Source: Dipylidium caninum (taxonomy: Eukaryota > Platyhelminthes > Cestoda > Cyclophyllidea > Dipylidiidae). From it: a stretch of 64,000 nt of DNA. The translations under genes were made by a program, and so were the position numbers. The DNA lies in the NCBI GenBank assembly GCA_017562135.1, contig QEYB01001312.1, positions 1,426,001 through 1,490,000 on the forward strand. Reading direction: 5' to 3'. This document shows, piece after piece, positions 1-12,091 of the stretch. Under the pieces are notes generated by a model. That model saw nothing but the letters and a program-made list of their open reading frames with translations, ran no database searches and was not told where the DNA came from. How positions within the stretch are numbered: position 1 is the stretch's first letter; the number at the start of each line of letters is the position of its first letter.

Positions 1-2960
1 TTGCTAAAATTCTGGCAGCTTCGGAGTGGTTTCGCCAGCACACACCATTTCGCATAAAAACCCCGAAGAAGACGCTGACCCACATCCTCTCACCTCACTT
101 TGTGCTTGGGTGAAGAGTTGGTGAAAAATCTCCTGCGGATTCTAAGGTTCCGCAAAAACTTTGAAATCCGCAGAGTCAGGCAACCCGATTCGGTTAGTTA
201 GTGTCATTAAGTGAGCAGATTAAAACACAAGAACTGACATGCGTTAAATTTCATCCTTTCGGTTTCCACAACTCTGCCGGCGTCAAGTGCCACGCGCGGG
301 TGATTATTTATGGTTTAATTGGACCTCCGCGATCGAGCACACGTGACGCTTCTTCAAGCCTGCCTACAGACCACAACCGCCAAGCAAATAGCCTATTTCT
401 TGTGACAGTCGGCCTTAAAATATTAACTGTACAAAAAAGCGCAATGGGTGTTTTTTTGTCTCCCCCCACAGACGCCACCACCCCGAGAAATCCACGACGG
501 CCCGCGGGTAAAATCGCAAACCCTCCTCTCGGCCGCAGAGTGAGTTCCTCCTTCCCTCCCCCCCCCCCCACCTAAGCCTTCTGCTCCCTTTGCATCGCGG
601 AGACGGGGCGTCCCCCTCCCCCTAGCCAATGACTGAAAAGTCGATAGATCGATATCAAGGCGTCCTCCAGGCCAGGTCTGCTCGCGCTCCACGGGCGTCC
701 TCGCTCCATCGATTTCCTTGGCGCCGATCGATAAACAGACTGGATCTGTGGCGTTGGTGGGTGCTAGCAAGATTCAACCCGCTCCACTTTTCTGTTCGCG
801 GCTCTTTTGCTGAGAGGAGGGCGTTGAGACGCGGAGAATATTTTGCGAGACGTCAGTTGGTCCTCGCCGGAGTTTTTGACGTACACAATTTGCAAGTTAA
901 AGTGAAACCCCGAGTGAAAGGCGGGGGGCAATTTACGCACGAAGTTCAGGAAACTTCGGTTCTTCTGTCTTTTGGGAATTTTTTCTCATACTGCTTTGAT
1001 TACAGGCGAGAGACGCCTGCAAAAGCAATTCTAATCAAGTTATTATCAAGTGCACGTGGAGAAATAAGTGTTGTGTCGTGCGTTGGAAGCTCTGGCGAAT
1101 CAAGCCCATGTCACTGCTGCCAGTGTGTCAGAAGAGCCTGTAGATCATGCCGATGGAGAGGGGGCCGCGATCCGAACTTTACGCAGCCAAATTGCGGAAA
1201 CAACGAGGACGCAAGGGCACACATCTCATGAAAAACCATCTGCCGATTTGCATATTCTCTACGAATGTGTAAATTCACAAAGGTCGTGAGAAACGTCGGA
1301 ACCGCCATTTGTTCCTCATAGAAATATCCGGCAATGTTATGCTTCAGGGCTGCTGTTCTCCTCCAGCCTTGTTTCGGGTTGCGTGTCCTTCGAGGGGGCA
1401 CAGGAGGATTCCGGCGCGGAGCAGAATCAGGCCTAATGCCGGCTGAACCGGGACAGGACTGCGACCTCTTTTAAGACCGTGGCTTACGAACCAGCTAGGG
1501 AGGGGAAGTCCCGCCAAAACGGCTTGACGTGAGCCTTTTAAGATGGAGAGGAGGGTGGGGTTATAGTCGAACAATGCAGATTACATTCTAGCATCCCACC
1601 AGGGGTTTGGCACAACTGCGGAATTACGTCGCCCGGGGAAAGAGAGCGCCCCCGTCGCGGTCCGCAGAGGCTGTCAGCCAAGTGATTCCACCAGGAGGGA
1701 CGAGAAATAGGTGGAATTCGATCATAATTAATTTGAATTACCATGGAAATGTATCGCTGGCCAGGTGTAATCCCTAACTTCTCCCCTAGTGGCCCATTTG
1801 CTCCAAGACAGTTCGACTTTTGTGTGTGTCTGCCTACAGAGTTATTACGCAGTTCCGCAGCCCCACTGCGGAGTTGACATCGTTTGGTTTGTGAGCCCAC
1901 CCTCACGCTGTCGTCGTCACACGGGCAACGCAGAAGGCTTCCTGCTCTGGTAGGCGTTAAGTCCAATGTACCTAAAAGCAGCAGTGCACACGGCAACTGC
2001 AGCATGTCCATCAGACCGACGGACACGGAGTGGACACCCTCGGCTTTGGTCCTGAGCACAGCGACACTGTTTCGCGCGAGGGGGCGGCAGTTGGCCTCTC
2101 CAGGGCGCCTTTCGCCCAGCCGGGGAAGCCCGCGGCGTCACCGCGAGCATTGCATGCCGGAGGAGTCAATGCGGACAGGGGACTATTCCTTGGAGTCTCA
2201 TGTAAATTTGAAATGAAATCAGTGGCGGTTGGAGACTTCGGAGTATTCACCATCCTGTACGCGCTCTTACTTGCGCACCGGATTTTACATTCTTATTTCC
2301 CGTCCTCTTCAAGTCCATTCAAGAGTGGGGAAGGAAGAGTGCAAAATCACTGCCCGTTACGCCAAACGGTCTGTCAAAGACAGGTAATCAGTGAGACATT
2401 TTCAGCATATGTGGCTGTCGGTAAGAGGTAACCTGAATGAACCCTCTCTTACCCGATGCCAAAGCCCACTGGACCGTGACATCAGTCTAGTCTGCCATGA
2501 GAAGATTCTAGAAGTTTAGAGATGGAGAAAAGAGCCCGTTGCTGTAGTTGTTCGTATTTTGTTCAGATTTACCTTCGATGTGCAATTGCGTTGCGGCCAA
2601 CTGCTCCGACCTCATTCTTCTGTAGACTGTTGCCCAGTGGAAGAGAAGAAGGCTTAAAGGAATATTTTGCCTGTTTACCAATTCTTGTGTTTAAATCTGT
2701 AAAATTGTGACATACCGACGAAATGCCTAATTTTGTCTCCAGTTTTAATTCACCGCGAACCTCGAAAGCAAAGCTGGCTCTTATGAGATGCTCTCGAAAC
2801 AGATTTTTGATTTGTCTGCAAAGATTGGAATTTCTTCCTCCTTACAACCCTAAGTAGTTCCCGGACATAAATCGTGTCTGAATAAAGTAAACGTCATCCG
2901 CTGCTGGCACAGTGGCACACGCCCCACCCCGCCAGGCCAGTCCCAGGATGCGAGAGCCTC
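1..2960. other. Upstream region with no supported gene
   Basis: Several open frames of 60-200 codons occur on both strands, but none matches a family I recognise and none has paired splice signals with sensible phases. The least unconvincing is 1068-1289 (+), a 73-codon frame of mixed, polar composition ending in a stop, which could be the last exon of an upstream gene. An AATAAA at 2881-2886 (+) could be a poly(A) signal for such a gene. Both are weak. The stretch most likely holds the 5' regulatory DNA of the RhoGEF gene. Confidence 0.4.
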
Positions 2961-2964
2961 CTGG

Positions 2965-3060
2965 ACGCCGTCACGTGGTGCGCTGCGCGCCAGTCATTCG
3001 CCTATGCTGCCGCCGCGCCCTGCGATTGGCTCGTGGCGCAGTATAAAAGGCGAGTTTCTC
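2965..3060 (+). promoter_or_regulatory. TATA-box core promoter of the RhoGEF gene
   Basis: A canonical TATAAAAGG begins at 3042. An inverted CCAAT box (GATTGG) lies about 18 bases upstream near 3024, and an E-box (CACGTG) near 2973. Directly after the TATA box is an inverted repeat, AGGCGAG / CTCGCCT, with a 5-base loop (about 3048-3066). Transcription would start about 30 bases after the TATA box. The next clear features downstream on this strand are a splice donor at 3203 and then the RhoGEF coding exons, so I assign the promoter to that gene. The assignment is inferred; no cDNA is visible. Confidence 0.6.
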
Positions 3061-3069
3061 TCGCCTCAG

Positions 3070-3202
3070 CAGTCAATCGGTCTGCGCCCGCGCACGCACA
3101 CGCGCACCGAATAGTCGAGTTTATGCTTTCACTCTCACACTACCGCGTCCACACACCAACTCTTGGGAATTGAGCGCCCATTTGGAGAAAATTCACTTTT
3201 GG
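3070..3202 (+). other. Probable non-coding first exon (5' UTR) of the RhoGEF gene
   Basis: This runs from the predicted start site downstream of the TATA box to a strong donor, GG/GTGAGTAC, at 3203. It holds only a short upstream open frame (ATG near 3123, stop before 3175). It would splice to the acceptor at 5117, where the first in-frame ATG is at 5144. The exon is predicted from signals alone. Confidence 0.45.
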
Positions 3203-5143
3203 GTGAGTACCTTCAATATTTTATGGATGTGAGGGTTGGAGACACTGTTTTCGACCCCGCCACCGTGTGCCTGCTTGATGCAACTGCCTTTCCGCCTTCC
3301 CACTGGGGGTTGTCACAATATTTGCAGCCCTTTGCCCTGCCTCAATCGCTTGGTGCCCCCATAGTCCACTCTGCGGCCGCGGTGACCACTCAGGGGGTTG
3401 AATTATCGATCGGTGCACGAAGTGGAGCGTCCACAACCCCCGAGGGGTCAGCGCCACCGCGCCGGGACTCACGTGACAGCGTAGGAAGCAGCACAAACGG
3501 GGGACGATGGACGCTGCTGGAGCGGCCCGAGGGCCAGTGGGACGCGGGTTTTTTTTAAAACGGCGACATGGAACCCCACCAACGTCCAGTTATTATCGTG
3601 TGTAGAAGATAAATAGTGCATCGTAAAGCGCCTCCGTTTGGTTTTCTCCTTATTAGAGCTGGCGGAGTCTCCTCAGACATGATTACCAAGTCAATCGCCA
3701 GACGAAGTCTAGGAGGTGACCACTCGGGGACAAGGGGGGAAGGGGAAAGAAGCCTTGATCAAAGCCTTCCTCCGGGACCCTTTACACCGCATTTGGAGCA
3801 GTTCTCGTCGTCCACCAGAATATCTATGAAAAAGAAGCTGCCCGCCGCCCCTGAACTGAGCCCCCTCACCCACGTCGCGTTCAACGCCAAATGTGCGTAT
3901 AGTCCTTTGATAAACTTAAACACAATCCTGTTTCGATTGCTGTCGCTTTTACACTCAGGTTTCTCGCCGTTTCATGCTGGAATGTGACATTGTTAAATAA
4001 ATCTTCGGCAAATTTCTCACCGCCTCCACCTCCACCACGGTGGGCGTATTTTTCCACGATCTTCAATGGAAGGATGAATGACACCACCCTTGTCAATTTT
4101 CTGCTTTTACCCTTAAAAATGTCAACGTAGTACAATTTCAGCATTAAATGACGAGATTCACTGATAACAATCCGAGTCAAAAGTAATGACGACTCTCTTA
4201 TTCTGCTCCCACACACGCCGCAGCCTCGAATCTTTGCGCCCCGCTTAGCAACCAGTGGTGTGGAGTGTCAGCTCCTCCACGGTCCCATAGACTTTAGTGC
4301 TGGTCGCTGCGATCGTGAGGTTGGCCATGTCCCAGAACGCTTTGAAGGAAAATGGCATTTGCCGTTTGACATTGGCACCCCCCGTTTTCCGTGACCTCCT
4401 CCAAATGCGGTCACACCGATCCTTTGGCCGAACGCCCTCGTCAGATTTTTCGTCGGCTCAGTCGGTTTTTGTAGGAGGTTAGGGATTTTTTGGGTCCTGG
4501 TGGACTTCAAGGAATCCTCTCTCTACTGAACTCCTTACATGGCGGATTTTTGTCGTCTCAGCCTTTGGCGATTGAGGGAAAACTATCCCGCCGGTAGAGG
4601 GAGTTAGTCGACGAAATTTCACTGAAAGGAGGGGGCATAACTTTGTAGTGCAAAATACTTCATGGAGGCGGTTAGAAACTTTCTCAAAATATACCTTCAA
4701 CGGGCCTCCTGAGGGTGTACAGTTGTCATCATCTCACAAGGCAAAACGCGGCTTTCCCCCGCCCAAAAACCCTCCGAAAACTCTACCCACCTGGCCACCT
4801 CCAGTCGAGGAGACGAGTTTCCTGTCCCCCTCTCTCCTCTCCACGGCCTCCACGCACGAGGTACGGAGGTCACACTCACCTCGCGCGGCCTTAGTGAATT
4901 CGTGGAGTTTACTGCCAAAGGCGCTTCACTGCCCGATCCGAGGCCATCCTGTCACGGCGCGAGAGATTTTATGCTAATGACCGCCACTCGGCTGATTCAC
5001 AGAGCGCCAATTGCAGTGCGAGTAGTGCGGGCAGCGTAGTCGTCGTTGTCGTCGTCGTCTGAGCGACCGCTGCCGTCCAGTCTTCTTCCCCCTCTACCGT
5101 GTGTTTCTCCCCTCCAGCCTCTCGTCGCCACCGCCTGGGACAG

Positions 5144-8100
5144 ATGCTCGCCCGCTCGACGCCTGACATCAAGGCGGAGACGGGTCTGCAGGCCTCGGTA
5201 AGTGCGGCATAACTGCAGGCATTCGGTGCCTCCCTTATTTGCCAACCCAGACTTCTTTGCGAAAGTAAACGCTGTCAAAATAATTTTCACCAGAAGCCTC
5301 AAACTTACGTGCGCCGGCGTGAGCGCTCCTGTGACCAAATAGGGTCGCTCATGGTAAGCTGTTCCCGTCATGGTGTCTCCTCAATGCCGTCATTTTGAGT
5401 TTTTTTCCTCACGCGCATCTCCTTCCCTAATTTTCACCAATGCATTCTGAGCTTTCTTTACTTTTGCTTAAATTAAGCCTTCTCGATGCTCCAGTTCCAG
5501 GTGGAGAGGCTGCGGAGTCGCCTGAAGACCTATTCGCAAGGGAACATCCCCAAAATTCCCGAAGAATTGCTGACACTATTCCCACAGAACCTTCCCCGTC
5601 ACGACTTCTCGGCAATAGAGGAGATATGGGCCTGGCTCAATGCCAAAGAAAATCACGTCGCCGACGAGAAGTCTCCCGTAATGAATATTGCCAAAATTCC
5701 TCAGGTCCCCAAAGATAATGCCTTTTTATCTGTTTTTCTTCGCCTGTCTTTCTTCAGGACTCCTGCAAAACGACCGGAAATCAGCAGTTATTCGCCATTG
5801 TGGAACTGCTTTACACCGAGGCCTGTTACATAAAGACCTTGGAGATGCTCATCGACGTGAGTCTTGCCCATACTTGCCCCTTTTTAGGCTCACCCTCATC
5901 TTTTGCAGTCGGCGCTGAGGTAAGGGCGACCCGCGCTGACAGCCGTGGGAGAGCCTGAGGGCCGAAGAAGAGCTTAGCAGGAACGCGCCTTGGTGGAGGC
6001 GATCGTCACCGAAGTGCGCGGCGGGGGCGGCGGGTGAGGCGCTCACGTGGCAGCGCGGAAAGACCTGTTCCCACAGGAACATGCAAATCGCTGCCGTGGG
6101 GGAGCGAGAATGACTGCGGCATATACTGCTGGGGTGAAAGGAGGAGAAGCTCGAAGTCTGAGTAGGCGCGCCACTCCGCTGGCTGTGCTGCAACATGCGC
6201 ACGTCAGCGTGTGTGAATCACATCCAGTTAATCAAACGCCCACGGCCACTGGGTGGCAGCAAACGCGTAGCACTTTGTGGCGCGGGAGAGGCACCTGCGA
6301 CACACACACACACACAAACTCCTTCAATGTGGTACCCAGTCGTTTGAGATGGGTCCCCCTCGCCAGTGCTCGAGAGTCGCACCAAATATTTGCAGGTTTG
6401 CTTTATTTCGCGCAGCCTGAACAAGTGGCGGTTTTTACTAGCGTCAGCGAAACCCTCGACGGACGCTCCGTCGAACGAGGTGGTGGCTGAGCCCACCTGA
6501 AGCAGATGAGGGCGTTGCATGGGAGGACGTGGCCAGCAGACCTCCTCGCGGCTCTCCGTTACGGATTCTTCAATGCGAAAGACTGAGGATTATGATTCAC
6601 AAGCACTGTGACTGCGTCATGTGAGACAGAGCAGGTCCACGCAATGCTAATGCAATCATATGATGGGTTGCACCTTCTGCGGACTTTACTTCGACTGGGG
6701 GGGAGAAGAGAGCAACCACCGGAAAGCGCCCGCACAAAGTCAACAGGAACTCAGCGGGTCACGCGTCTCCGTGACTCGTAAGAGGTCGCTAGAAGGTGTA
6801 TTTCTAATACGTGCACAAAAAGGCGGGTGGTTGGCGGGTGGAGCTGCGGAAAAGGCCAAAGATAGTGTAACGAAATACACTTCCGCTGCGATGCGATGCG
6901 ATGAGAAGCACTCATCTACGAGGCGTCGCCCGTCAACAGATTTCGATGCCGTAAATTGGATGAGTCCATGAATGGCATCCCTGTCTTCTACTTGCAAAAG
7001 AACTTTTTCACCACCCCTCCAACGAAGGGATTCTCTTCGGTCTTCCCTCCACCTCCCCCCCCCGCTGTGGCCAGTTCATGCCCTTCCAGTAATCTGCAGG
7101 CCGCCTGCTGAGAGCATGAGGGGCGCTCCACCGTTTGACTTATGTGCGTCACCCACACCTTTTTGCGGGGCGCAGGGCGATTCACCTGATCTCGCGAGAA
7201 CCGCGTGTCGCCGTGGTGGAAAGAAACAGGCACGGGGTGGTCCCGAAAGTCGCTGAGTGCGCCATTTGGATAAGCAATTTTAGTCCCGGATGCGCCGGCG
7301 CAGAATGTGTTGGAGCGGACTCATTGTCATTTCGTACGAGTGGCGTGTACTTTTCCGATTTGGCTGTGGGTTTGTTGTCGAGGTCGGTGCCAAGGCTCCG
7401 AGCCAAGCGGGGAGAGGCCTCACCTCGGAGGGCGTATTTAGTGCGCAGTTAGCCGCCGCTTGCCATCATCAGCCGCCTCCTCGTGCGTGTGTGTTCCAAC
7501 GCGAAACCGCTCAGGGCACGCCGCACTCCCCTCCTCCGGACCACGTTAGCGGCCCAATTTCAACTGAGGGCAGAGCCAAGGCACCGCACCGAGACACTCT
7601 GCGGGTTCTCATGCCGGTAGGTTTGTCCCTGCACCAAAGCAACCGATGCTCCACCCTCAGTGCGCTTTCCACGGTGAGGTCAAACAACGGCCTCCTCGCA
7701 AGCGGAATGCACACAGGCCATTATGCCGCAGTTCCTTACAAGCGAGCTATGGCCGCGTCAGGTTTATTTCCCAGGTCTGCACTATGCACTATCGCGTCAG
7801 CCCAGGCGTATAAAAGGGCGGCGGGTCGAGTCTTCGGTGTGAGCTTATAGCCGAGATCGGTGCAGTTGCTCACAGGAACAGTGGACTTCCCCATGCAATA
7901 TCGGTTTGTTTGCGTGCGAAAGTGTTTGTTTGATTACTTGGCCCTTTCTTCGCCTCGTGGCACACATGAGCGGGGGGTCACTTGGCTCGTGTCACAACCG
8001 TTTTATTCAACTCGATGCGCACGGTGAAATGCAGCGGTTGATCAGTTGAGTTGAGCGACTTTCTTGTGCTCTTACCAGGTCCACATAGCTGTCTACCTTG

Positions 8101-11100
8101 ACCTGACAAAGTCCACCACGTGGTCGCACAAGTCCTACTTCCGCAGCGGTTCCCTCTCGCGCCTCGGCCTGGCGTCCTCCGCCGAGCCCATTGTCCCGAC
8201 CGAGTTGGCCCCCAGCACCACCAGCGTCAATAACTCGGGACGCGGAATGCATCGGGAGCGGGTCCGGTGGGCGCGCCATCGCGGGAGTCGTGACTTCGCC
8301 TCCTCCTCATCCTCGCTGAGTAACCTCTCCATTCTGCCTCTCCCCGACCTGCCTGGCTTTTCGGCGGCGTCGTTCGAAGACATCTTCGGCACCATTGGTG
8401 CCATCTACGAGGTGAACCACCGGTTCTGGACTGACTGCTTCAAGCCGATGATCATGGAGGGCGACATAACCGACGCGGGGCACTGCATTCGGAGCATGGA
8501 AAGGGCCTTCGCAAAGGTACTTGCACATGTTTGTCTCTTTTCCCCTTGACTATTATCAAATTGTTGATTTTGATAAACATTTAAGGGGATTGGAAGATCT
8601 GGATTAATCCCGTCTATCTTTCGAACAATGCCAGTTGAATAAACGCCTCCAGTTAGGACACATAAGTGCAGTATACTTTGAAGAACAAAATTAGGGGAGA
8701 AGTTCTCTGTTACACCACCAGTCCTCCTCCCCCAGCTGCTTCCCGTCCAGCCTGGGCTGCAGCCGAAGACGGCGCTCGCGGGCCGCTGTGCGGGGAGCTT
8801 CGTGGACATGAGCTCGACTTTCAGTGCACAGGGTTAAAATGTCATCCCCAGTAGCCGGCAAAAGTGACCAAATTTCTTCCAGACCAGGTTAGAGTGTCGC
8901 CTCCGTGCCGATTTTGGTGCGGAAGTCGACTCAAATCTCCACCTCTCCCGCCACAGCGTAGGCACCCTTCGACGGGTTGGGGAAAGACAACTCGAGATTG
9001 GGAGAAAACCCCCCCCCTCAGACTAAGGGGAGGGGGTAAAAGATGCTACGAATGCGCGAGAAATGCCCCTTTTCTTGGCTCCTCGAAGTTCCCCAACTAA
9101 CACTGCTGTTTCTTTCAGTTCGAAGGCTACTTCCACCCCTACATTGACTTCCTGGAGACCTACAAAACCCTCGTTTCCAACATCAAGTACTTGGACGAAA
9201 ATAACAAATTCTTCTTTATCTACCACGAAGTACGTTGTCACTGCCTTATCATGTAATTCGCAATGCAGTGCAGCCTCGAATCAGGGCTTTCGAAGGCAGA
9301 CTTTTAAAATAGTGGTAATTCTGGGCTCAATGCCCACTTACTTGCTATTAAATCGTAATGAGGTGGGGGGGGGGGGAGGCGGAGGGGACGTTGCTGAGTG
9401 CGCAATCACTCCACCGATGGGCGAGCCAAGATTGCGATCGAAAGCGGACCAACGTCACCGTTGCTTGCTTGAATTGCAGTGGACCCAATCTGGCAACCCC
9501 CTGGGCTCCCGAAACAGCTTGATGGACTTGCTGGCGCAACCTTTCCAGCGACTCACCAAGTACGGCATTCTGATTCGGCGGATCCAGGAACTAACCACCG
9601 ACGAGGACGAAATCGCTCTCCTTAAGAAAATCGTAAGTTTACTGATGTCAGTACTTGCAGACGGATGGGGCTGGGCGGAGGATGATCTGTTTGGTGTTCA
9701 CAGCTGGTCGCAGTGGACGACTTCGTTAAGGAAGTTAACTTAAACCAACCCGACCGGGAGGCGAACGCAGAGATGGACAAGTTCATCCGGCGAATCCATA
9801 AGTACACCTTTGCCGATTTGGTCCGATCCGACCTTAACATGGAAATGTCCACGCCGGCACTGGACGTCGGAGACATTCTGCGGAAACCGATGAAAATAAA
9901 CGGGCAGTCGCACACCCGGAGACCGATCGCCGAGGTGCACGCCAAGGTTAAGCCCATGTCTGGGAAGGTGAGTGATTTAGTGCCATCGTGCCACCACTAA
10001 CTTCTGCCTAACTTCTGGAGCGTTCGCCTCGGAGTGAGCAGATATAGTTTCAAATCGCTTTATTTTCGCCTGAACCACTTTCCCCCCTAACACGACACCC
10101 CAAGGCTCCGAGGGCTGTTAAGTAGCCATTCCACGCTCATCACTTGGAATCCCATCTGGCCAATAGGGAGGACAAATTTTGTTGTTTCCCAGCCTCGGTG
10201 GTGTGCACGGTTCCGTTACATGCGCCCGACACACTCCCCGCCCAGTTCGTCCTCCCTCTCACCTCGGTGCCTCGACTATCCCCACAAAAAGCCAGTTCTG
10301 TGCACAGAGGGTTTTCCCTCCACCCGATGTACCCGAGGCCGAATTCCGCAATCCGCCCACGAAACAGTCGTCTCGCTGAGAGAGCGTACTCGTGTAAACG
10401 AAAAAGGTGGCATTAGGAGTGGGAGTTTGCGTGAGAGTGAGCTGAGGACGCCGCACAGTTCACCTGTGTGACCTGGCTATTAAGTAGCCGAGGGCGTAGT
10501 TGGTCCTCCGTGCGAGTTGAGTGATGCCTTGTTTTCTCCTCACGTCCAACAGACCTACGATGCCCTCTGCGTGCTCTTTTTCGGACTTGATCCTCATCTG
10601 CAAGCAGTCCCACACCCGGAAACACCTCAACGTCTGCCGACCCCCGATCTTCCTCAGTCAACTGACAATCAAGGCTAAAGGCGACAGTGAGTTGACTCGA
10701 TGACTGTGTGGAGGGGTAAATGGGGACGGTTCTCGACTATCTGGGAAAGCTCGTCTCCGTCAAGTAGAAGAGACTCCATCGCGGGCTTCATCTAATGGCA
10801 AAGAGGTCTTACTCATCGTCACCATTCACTGCCGTCCCTTCCCATTTTAGATACATGCTCCTACATTGGATTGGTGACCAACGAGATTGGCCTGCTGGTG
10901 GAATCCTACATTTTCTCTAGTGGCGGGAAGAACCTCGAGGAGTGGGTCGACCAGGTTCTGAGGCAGAAGGTGGGACAGATGATAGTTTACATCGCCAACC
11001 GCTTATTTAGCTTATGTGGATGTGCAGACCACTCGGTTCGTGGGCGCACTTGGAGCTTTATGCAGGCGGACAAGGAGCACAGTCCGCGACCACTCTACTT

Positions 11101-12091
11101 CGAGATGCCTGCGCAATTTCGCCCACGGGAATGGGAGTGGAGGGCAAACCATTACCTCACTAATAGACAGTCACACTCGGCACTCGTCAGCGGGTTTGGC
11201 AACTGCTCGTCCCGCCTGACTCCCATGAAGTAACTTTTCAGTATCGCCTCCATAGCCGGCTCGTCTCCGTCTACTTTCACTCACCTTGGGGAGGACGAGT
11301 TTCAGAGCGTGATGAAACTCGGGGCATTAGGCCGTCAGAAGTAGTTGGCAACCACTTAACGATCAACAAAGGACTATTTCATAGCGCCAAGTTCAGACAC
11401 CATGGAGCAACAATCTTTACTTTCTCTTTAGTTATTCTTAAAAGGCCTCAAAATAGGTGACATTCTCAGTAAAGGCATCAATATTCTCTTATTCCATTGA
11501 ACATGGGATTGGGGGAGGCTTATTAACTCAATAAAAACAACATCTTCCTAGGCCAAAATATCTGAGATGCGACAACTAGTGGGAACGAATCGCGCCTTCC
11601 CGACCACAGGGGAGTCGCTGAATGGTGCATCCGACGCAGCGACTGTGACTCTGCGCCCCCAGCTCTACAACCGCAGCAGGCGACGTTGTAGCGAGGCTTG
11701 GCCGTTCAGGCTGCCCACCCCCACCGACTTTGACGGTGCGACTGGGCGTCCGCAGAAACTGGTAGATGGGAGCATGCCGCGCGCCCGCCCTCCGTGTCCC
11801 TACGCGCGGTCACCTGCTTCCTCCGTTGCAACCCCGGAAGGCGAAGATCCGCCAGTGGAACGGCCGAGGAACGGATACGCCCATTGGGTCTTCAAGAGGA
11901 CCAGCAGTGTCTCTGACTCTGGTTCCTCCTCCGCCTCCACCAACACAACGGCAACGTCTGGAGAGTCCCTGAATTCCTTAGTTTACACATCCACTGACCC
12001 TCCCTTCATTAAAAGATCCCAGTGGAAAGCGAAGTTGGGCGATGCTGAGTTGGTAAAAACTGACTCCATACATAAGCGGCAAACAAGTTGA
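5144..12091 (+). CDS. PLEKHG5-like: PLEKHG5/Syx-like Rho guanine nucleotide exchange factor (DH-PH), with one frame break
   Basis: Coding exons: 5144-5197 (exon begins 5118), 5495-5677, 5758-5856, 8079-8516, 9119-9229, 9480-9632, 9704-9967, 10553-10686, 10851-10969, 11552-12091, giving about 697 residues. DH exchange factors load GTP on Rho GTPases at membranes and the cytoskeleton. DH helix 1 is seen at residues 91-112 (FAIVELLYTEACYIKTL), the middle helices at about 196-295 and the conserved last core helix at about 312-335 (AQPFQRLTKYGILI). The PH domain spans about 430-518 and ends EEWVDQVLRQK, followed by a 180-residue Ser/Thr/Pro-rich tail. Order and spacing resemble vertebrate PLEKHG5. 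An insertion of about 80 Ser-rich residues splits helices 1 and 2. In the PH exon a run of five T at 10577-10581 shifts the frame; four T would join DALCVLF to SDLILICK and also restore the phase of the next splice. The N-terminus is uncertain, since upstream coding exons could be missed. Confidence 0.88.
7790..7850 (+). promoter_or_regulatory. Second TATA box inside RhoGEF intron 3 (possible internal promoter)
   Basis: GCGTATAAAAGGGCGG at 7807-7822 closely resembles the TATA context at 3042. It lies about 270 bases before the coding exon at 8079 on the same strand. If used, it would give a transcript lacking DH helix 1 and so an altered or inactive exchange domain. No in-frame ATG links it cleanly to the 8079 exon, so use is speculative. 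Confidence 0.3.
9365..9387 (+). repeat. Poly-G tract in a RhoGEF intron
   Basis: Twelve consecutive G (9365-9376) are followed by further G blocks (AGGCGGAGGGG), in the intron between the exons ending at 9229 and starting at 9480. The transcript strand carries the G-rich sequence, which could form a G-quadruplex. Its length is likely to be unreliable in the assembly. Confidence 0.7.

Noticed and set aside
629..1231. 200-codon open frame (+)
   Set aside because: Arg- and Cys-rich composition, no family match, and no splice or promoter context.
1068..1289. 73-codon frame with protein-like composition, possibly the last exon of an upstream gene
   Set aside because: The preceding acceptor has a poor pyrimidine tract, and no upstream exon is visible. 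Kept only as a note in the upstream-region entry.
1538..2059. 173-codon frame (-) with a leader-like MDMLQLPCALLLLGTLDL
   Set aside because: The rest has no domain or splice logic, and the hydrophobic stretch is short and isolated.
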